Part shown: piece by piece, positions 6,389 to 8,906 of the stretch | Position numbering within the stretch: the first letter of the stretch is position 1 | Layout of the letters: each line of letters opens with the position of its first letter | DNA from: Candidatus Omnitrophota bacterium | Lineage (GTDB): Bacteria; Ratteibacteria; UBA8468; B48-G9; DTJG01 | Assembly: GCA_023818725.1 (NCBI GenBank) | Contig: JAMWBX010000032.1 | Coordinates: 1 to 8,906 of the forward strand | Reading direction: 5' to 3' | DNA: 8,906 nucleotides | Notes under the pieces: generated by a model | Seen by the model: the letters and a program-made list of their open reading frames with translations, nothing else | Told to the model about the DNA's origin: nothing | The model's database searches: none | Made by a program: the position numbers and the translations under genes

Positions 6389-7258
6389 ATGGCAAACTTA
6401 TCAATAACAGGCGAAACAACTCTTACAGGCGTTTTTGGTTGGCCAGTGAAGCATTCCCTTTCTCCAGTTTTTCAAAATGCTGCTTTTCATTTTTATAACC
6501 TTAACTGGGTTTATATCCCTTTTGAAGTAAAACCGGAGCATCTTAAGGTTGCTTTAGATGCTATCAGAATTTTTTCAATAAAAGGAGTCAATATAACAAT
6601 TCCACATAAGAAAGAAGTTGTTAAACATCTCGATGATATGGATGAAGAAGTAAGGATTCTTGGAGTTGCAAACACAATAGTGAACGAAAACGGACTTTTG
6701 AAAGGATACACAACAGATGGAATGGGTTTTTTGCGTTCCTTAAAGGAAGACGGAAATTTCTCTCCGAAGGAAAAACTTGTCTTTTTATTTGGTGCCGGAG
6801 GCTCAGCATTTGCAATAGCAGGTTCTCTTGTCAGAAATGATGTCTCAGGAATTTTAATATGCAATCGCACAATTGAAAAAGCATATTCGTTAAAAGAGCA
6901 TCTGAAGAGAAATTTCAGATTCGAAAATGTAGAAGTAATTCCCTTTGAGAAGCGAAATGATAATGAAATCTGGAAAAAGGTTGACCTTATTGTTAACACC
7001 ACCTCGGTTGGCATGAAAGAAGAAGATATAGCCCTGATAGAAAGCAAAAATCTCAATGAGGAAGTATTTGTATATGACATTGTCTACAACAGAGAAACAG
7101 CTTTGATTTCAGCAGCAAAACAAAAAAATATCAGATGCCTGAATGGTTTGTCGATGCTCGTTTTTCAGGGTGCAGTATCTTTTACGCTGTGGACAAAAAT
7201 GGCAGCACCGGTGAAAGAAATGAAAAAGGCCCTTTTTGAATTTATTAAAAAAGCATAA
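6389..7258 (+). CDS. aroE: Shikimate dehydrogenase
   Basis: The product is 289 residues, normal length. It catalyses NADPH-dependent reduction of 3-dehydroshikimate to shikimate in the cytoplasm. Substrate domain: GVFGWPVKHSLSP (14-26) with the shikimate-contacting Ser23 and Ser25, and NITIPHK (68-74) with catalytic Lys74. Then comes NG-x3-GYTTDGMGF (101-114) with the catalytic-pair Asp110. Cofactor domain: GAGGSAFAI (135-143), the glycine-rich loop where Ala-Arg is more usual after GAGG, then NRT (159-161), NTTSVGM (203-209) and YDIVYN (229-234). The C-terminal GLSMLVFQGA (253-262) closes the active site. All key residues are present, so it should be active. ATG 6389 gives the expected N-terminus and sits at the predicted transcription start. 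A shikimate-kinase-like gene follows after 12 nt. Confidence 0.95.
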   Translation: MANLSITGETTLTGVFGWPVKHSLSPVFQNAAFHFYNLNWVYIPFEVKPEHLKVALDAIRIFSIKGVNITIPHKKEVVKHLDDMDEEVRILGVANTIVNENGLLKGYTTDGMGFLRSLKEDGNFSPKEKLVFLFGAGGSAFAIAGSLVRNDVSGILICNRTIEKAYSLKEHLKRNFRFENVEVIPFEKRNDNEIWKKVDLIVNTTSVGMKEEDIALIESKNLNEEVFVYDIVYNRETALISAAKQKNIRCLNGLSMLVFQGAVSFTLWTKMAAPVKEMKKALFEFIKKA

Positions 7259-7270
7259 TCAAATTACAAA

Positions 7271-7774
7271 GTGAAAATAATTTTTGCGGGTTTCAAAGGA
7301 ACCTGGAGAAGGGAGACGGCAGTAATACTTGCAAAGAGATTAGGCAGGGAACTTTTGGATCTCGAACAAATGATAGAGCAGCAGGAAAAAGATAGAATAG
7401 CCCATATATCCCAGGTAAAAGGAACAGAATATTTAAGAAAAATTGAAAGCAATTTGATAGAGAAATTCATATCACACGAAAACTGTTTAATATCAACTGG
7501 ACCTGATGCTATTTCCAATCCAAAACTGCGACATACTCTTAAAATCAATGGTATTATCATATGGTTTACGGCAGAACCCTCGGTGATACTTCTTCGTCTC
7601 TATCCGGGAAAAGAAGGTAGAAATCTAATAAGAAGACAGCATGCACTGGCACATATCCGTCAGATGATGAAGGAACACGATTTTTCGTGCTTTGCCGATA
7701 GAATAATCGACACCACCGCACTTTCTCTTGATCAAACTGTTGATAAGGTTCAGCAGATGCTTGCATCTTTTTAA
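7271..7774 (+). CDS. Shikimate kinase-like protein with destroyed P-loop (probable pseudoenzyme)
   Basis: The product is 167 residues, the normal length of AroK/AroL, starting at GTG 7271. Register with shikimate kinase is clear: GF-x-G (7-10), LAKRLG, LLDLEQMIE (28-36, for FxDxDxxIE), LRKIE (55-59, for FRxxE), LISTGPDA (73-80, for ATGGG), RNLI (117-120, for RPLL) and FADRIIDTT (141-149). But the Walker A GxxGxGKST reads GFKGTWRRE: Gly12 becomes Trp, Lys13 Arg, Ser14 Arg, Thr15 Glu. The second Asp is Glu32, the GGG loop is GPD, and the C-terminal substrate Arg/Tyr segment is lost (EHDFSCF). Asp30, Arg56 and Arg117 remain. The frame is open throughout, and neither alternate frame restores a P-loop. 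It probably cannot bind ATP as a kinase. Its conserved place after aroE suggests a regulatory or scaffolding role, or very early decay; a real kinase should exist elsewhere. Confidence 0.75.
   Translation: MKIIFAGFKGTWRRETAVILAKRLGRELLDLEQMIEQQEKDRIAHISQVKGTEYLRKIESNLIEKFISHENCLISTGPDAISNPKLRHTLKINGIIIWFTAEPSVILLRLYPGKEGRNLIRRQHALAHIRQMMKEHDFSCFADRIIDTTALSLDQTVDKVQQMLASF
7755..7772 (+). terminator. Possible terminator at end of the aroE unit
   Basis: AGATG (7755-7759), loop CTTG and CATCT (7764-7768) form a 5-bp stem followed by TTTT (7769-7772). It overlaps the last codons of the kinase-like gene, just before convergent aroA. The stem is short and AT-rich, so efficiency is doubtful. Confidence 0.35.
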
Positions 7775-7787
7775 GCACCTTCTGTTT

Positions 7788-8906
7788 TTATTCGTTCTCG
7801 ATTTTAATATCTGCTCCAATTTCTCTCATCGCCTTAAAAAATCCCGGAAATGTAACTGAAACACATTCGGCAGTTGTAATAATCGTTTCACCTTCTGCAA
7901 TCAACCCTGCAAGAACGAGAGCCATAACAACCCTGTGGTCTTTATGTCCGTCAACAACGGTGCCCTTCAGTGAACTCTTGCGTATCAACAGTCCGTCACG
8001 TACTTCCTGAATATCAGCACCCATTTTTAACAGTTCCTGCGCCATCACCCTGATTCTATCTGTTTCTTTTATTCTTGCTTGAGGAACATTAAAAAGCCTT
8101 GTACAACCCTCTGCAGCACAACCAAGTACTGCCATAGCAGGAAGTGCATCAGGTGTTGAATTTAAGTCAAGTTCCTGACCCTTTAGGTCTCCCTTGTTGA
8201 TTCTTACTCCATCTTTTTCTACGTGAACACAAACTCCAAACTGCTTGAGGTAATCAATGATCTTTTTATCACCCTGAACATCGTTTATATCGATCCCATT
8301 TACAACAATATCTGATTCTGTAATGGCTGCTGCCACCAATGGAAATGTAGCAGAGCTCCAGTCACCAGGCATTTCCTTCACAAAAGGTAAATACTTCTGG
8401 TTGCCCTTAATATGGAAATACGTCAGGTCTTCAGACCTTTCGTATTTTATTCCCTGTGAGTCAAGCCATTTAAGGGTCATCATCACATAAGGTATCTCAT
8501 GCAAGTTTGTTATAATTAGCTCAGTATCGCTGAAAGCAACAGGCGTAGATATAAGCAATGAAGATACAAATTGCGAATTGATGCCATCAACCTTTGCTTT
8601 TCCACCTGCTAAAGGACCCTTAATTTTTACAGGAGGCCTTCCATTGCGGTTTATCGAAAAAGCCTCTGCACCCAATTCTTTCAAAGCAGACAGCAAAGGT
8701 TCAACAGGTCTTGTTCTTAAAGATTTATCTCCATCAAGCACTACTTCAAAATTCCCCAGAGAAGCCACACCACACATTAGATTAAAAGAGGTTCCTGAGT
8801 TCATAAGGTCGATTACCTTTTCAGGGTTTTTCAGATTCTTCCCGAAACCATGAACTATCCAGCAGCATTTTTCAGTATTTATTTGCGCGCCAAATGCCCT
8901 GGCGGC
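7788..8906 (-). CDS. aroA: 3-phosphoshikimate 1-carboxyvinyltransferase (EPSP synthase), N-terminus outside window
   Basis: The reading frame runs to the window edge, giving 372 residues of about 430. The ATG at 8804 is internal: the 34 codons before it continue the fold with ARAFGAQI and NPEKVIDL. The enzyme joins PEP to shikimate-3-phosphate. Motifs: DLMNSGTSFNLM (DxGNSGTTxRL in most), LRTRPVEPL with the PEP-site Arg, NSQFVSSLL (SSQ loop), GDWSSATF, TPDALPAMAV with catalytic Asp, IKETDRI, KDHRVVMAL and VSVTFPGFF near the C-terminus. Two deviations: Gly before NSGT is Met, and the Arg four residues after that Thr-containing turn is Asn. Val also stands where E. coli has Lys411 before TFP. 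The lost N-terminal part would hold the K-S...R substrate motif. Its stop codon begins 13 nt from the convergent kinase-like gene. Family call firm; the substitutions may affect PEP or glyphosate binding. Confidence 0.92.
   Translation of the reverse strand, partial: AARAFGAQINTEKCCWIVHGFGKNLKNPEKVIDLMNSGTSFNLMCGVASLGNFEVVLDGDKSLRTRPVEPLLSALKELGAEAFSINRNGRPPVKIKGPLAGGKAKVDGINSQFVSSLLISTPVAFSDTELIITNLHEIPYVMMTLKWLDSQGIKYERSEDLTYFHIKGNQKYLPFVKEMPGDWSSATFPLVAAAITESDIVVNGIDINDVQGDKKIIDYLKQFGVCVHVEKDGVRINKGDLKGQELDLNSTPDALPAMAVLGCAAEGCTRLFNVPQARIKETDRIRVMAQELLKMGADIQEVRDGLLIRKSSLKGTVVDGHKDHRVVMALVLAGLIAEGETIITTAECVSVTFPGFFKAMREIGADIKIENE

Noticed and set aside
6511..7080. 189-codon open frame on the minus strand inside aroE
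   Set aside because: Ser/Thr/Phe-rich translation without family features; it is the antisense shadow of a clearly coding aroE.
7290..7330. Frameshift as the cause of the missing P-loop in the kinase-like gene
   Set aside because: The other two frames read PGEGRR and NLEKGDGS through this stretch; neither restores GxGKS/T, and family register is kept on both sides in the annotated frame.
8578..8853. 91-codon plus-strand frame opposite aroA
   Set aside because: Shadow of aroA; no recognisable features and the opposite strand encodes conserved EPSPS motifs.

Overview
The window is about 40% GC, gene-dense and compact. It probably comes from an uncultured Gram-negative bacterium. Three things suggest this: a family-9 (heptosyltransferase-type) glycosyltransferase, a periplasmic-type binding protein for an ABC importer, and a pseudopilin-like protein with an H-X9-DG C-terminal motif. 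Such pseudopilins are abundant in the PVC/Omnitrophota/Lentisphaerae/Ratteibacteria neighbourhood. That placement is an inference from protein style; there is no rRNA or other marker here.

Left part (1-5254, + strand): a cobalamin-responsive unit. The window opens inside a cobalamin riboswitch. The B12 box and the GCCACTG...GGGAAGGC core are present, but the 5' third lies outside. An intrinsic terminator (163-190) follows, then a pseudopilin-like H-X9-DG protein (214-924) and a stand-alone homocysteine S-methyltransferase domain (934-1836). A complete B12-type ABC importer, btuF-btuC-btuD (1833-4449), comes next, with overlapping stop/start codons. A TIM-barrel sugar-isomerase/epimerase-like protein (4487-5254) closes the block, with its own strong ribosome binding site and a possible promoter. 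The likely logic is that when corrinoid is scarce the terminator is not formed, and the importer and a B12-linked methionine-synthesis protein are made. The pseudopilin at the head of this unit is unexpected.

Right part (5246-8906): a family-9 glycosyltransferase on the minus strand (5246-6283) converges on the TIM-barrel gene with a 9-nt overlap. It diverges from a shikimate block: aroE (6389-7258, +), then a shikimate-kinase-like protein whose P-loop and most catalytic residues are gone (7271-7774, +). Converging on these is aroA (EPSP synthase, minus, 5' end outside the window). In the 105-bp divergent gap each gene has a -10 element spaced so that transcription would begin at the A of its ATG, and neither has a Shine-Dalgarno sequence. 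Both may therefore be leaderless.

Points most worth a second look: the apparently catalytically dead shikimate-kinase homologue between intact aroE and aroA; the pseudopilin under B12 riboswitch control; the twin leaderless promoters; unusual Q-loop and signature residues in BtuD; and the missing conserved Arg in the GNSGT motif of AroA.
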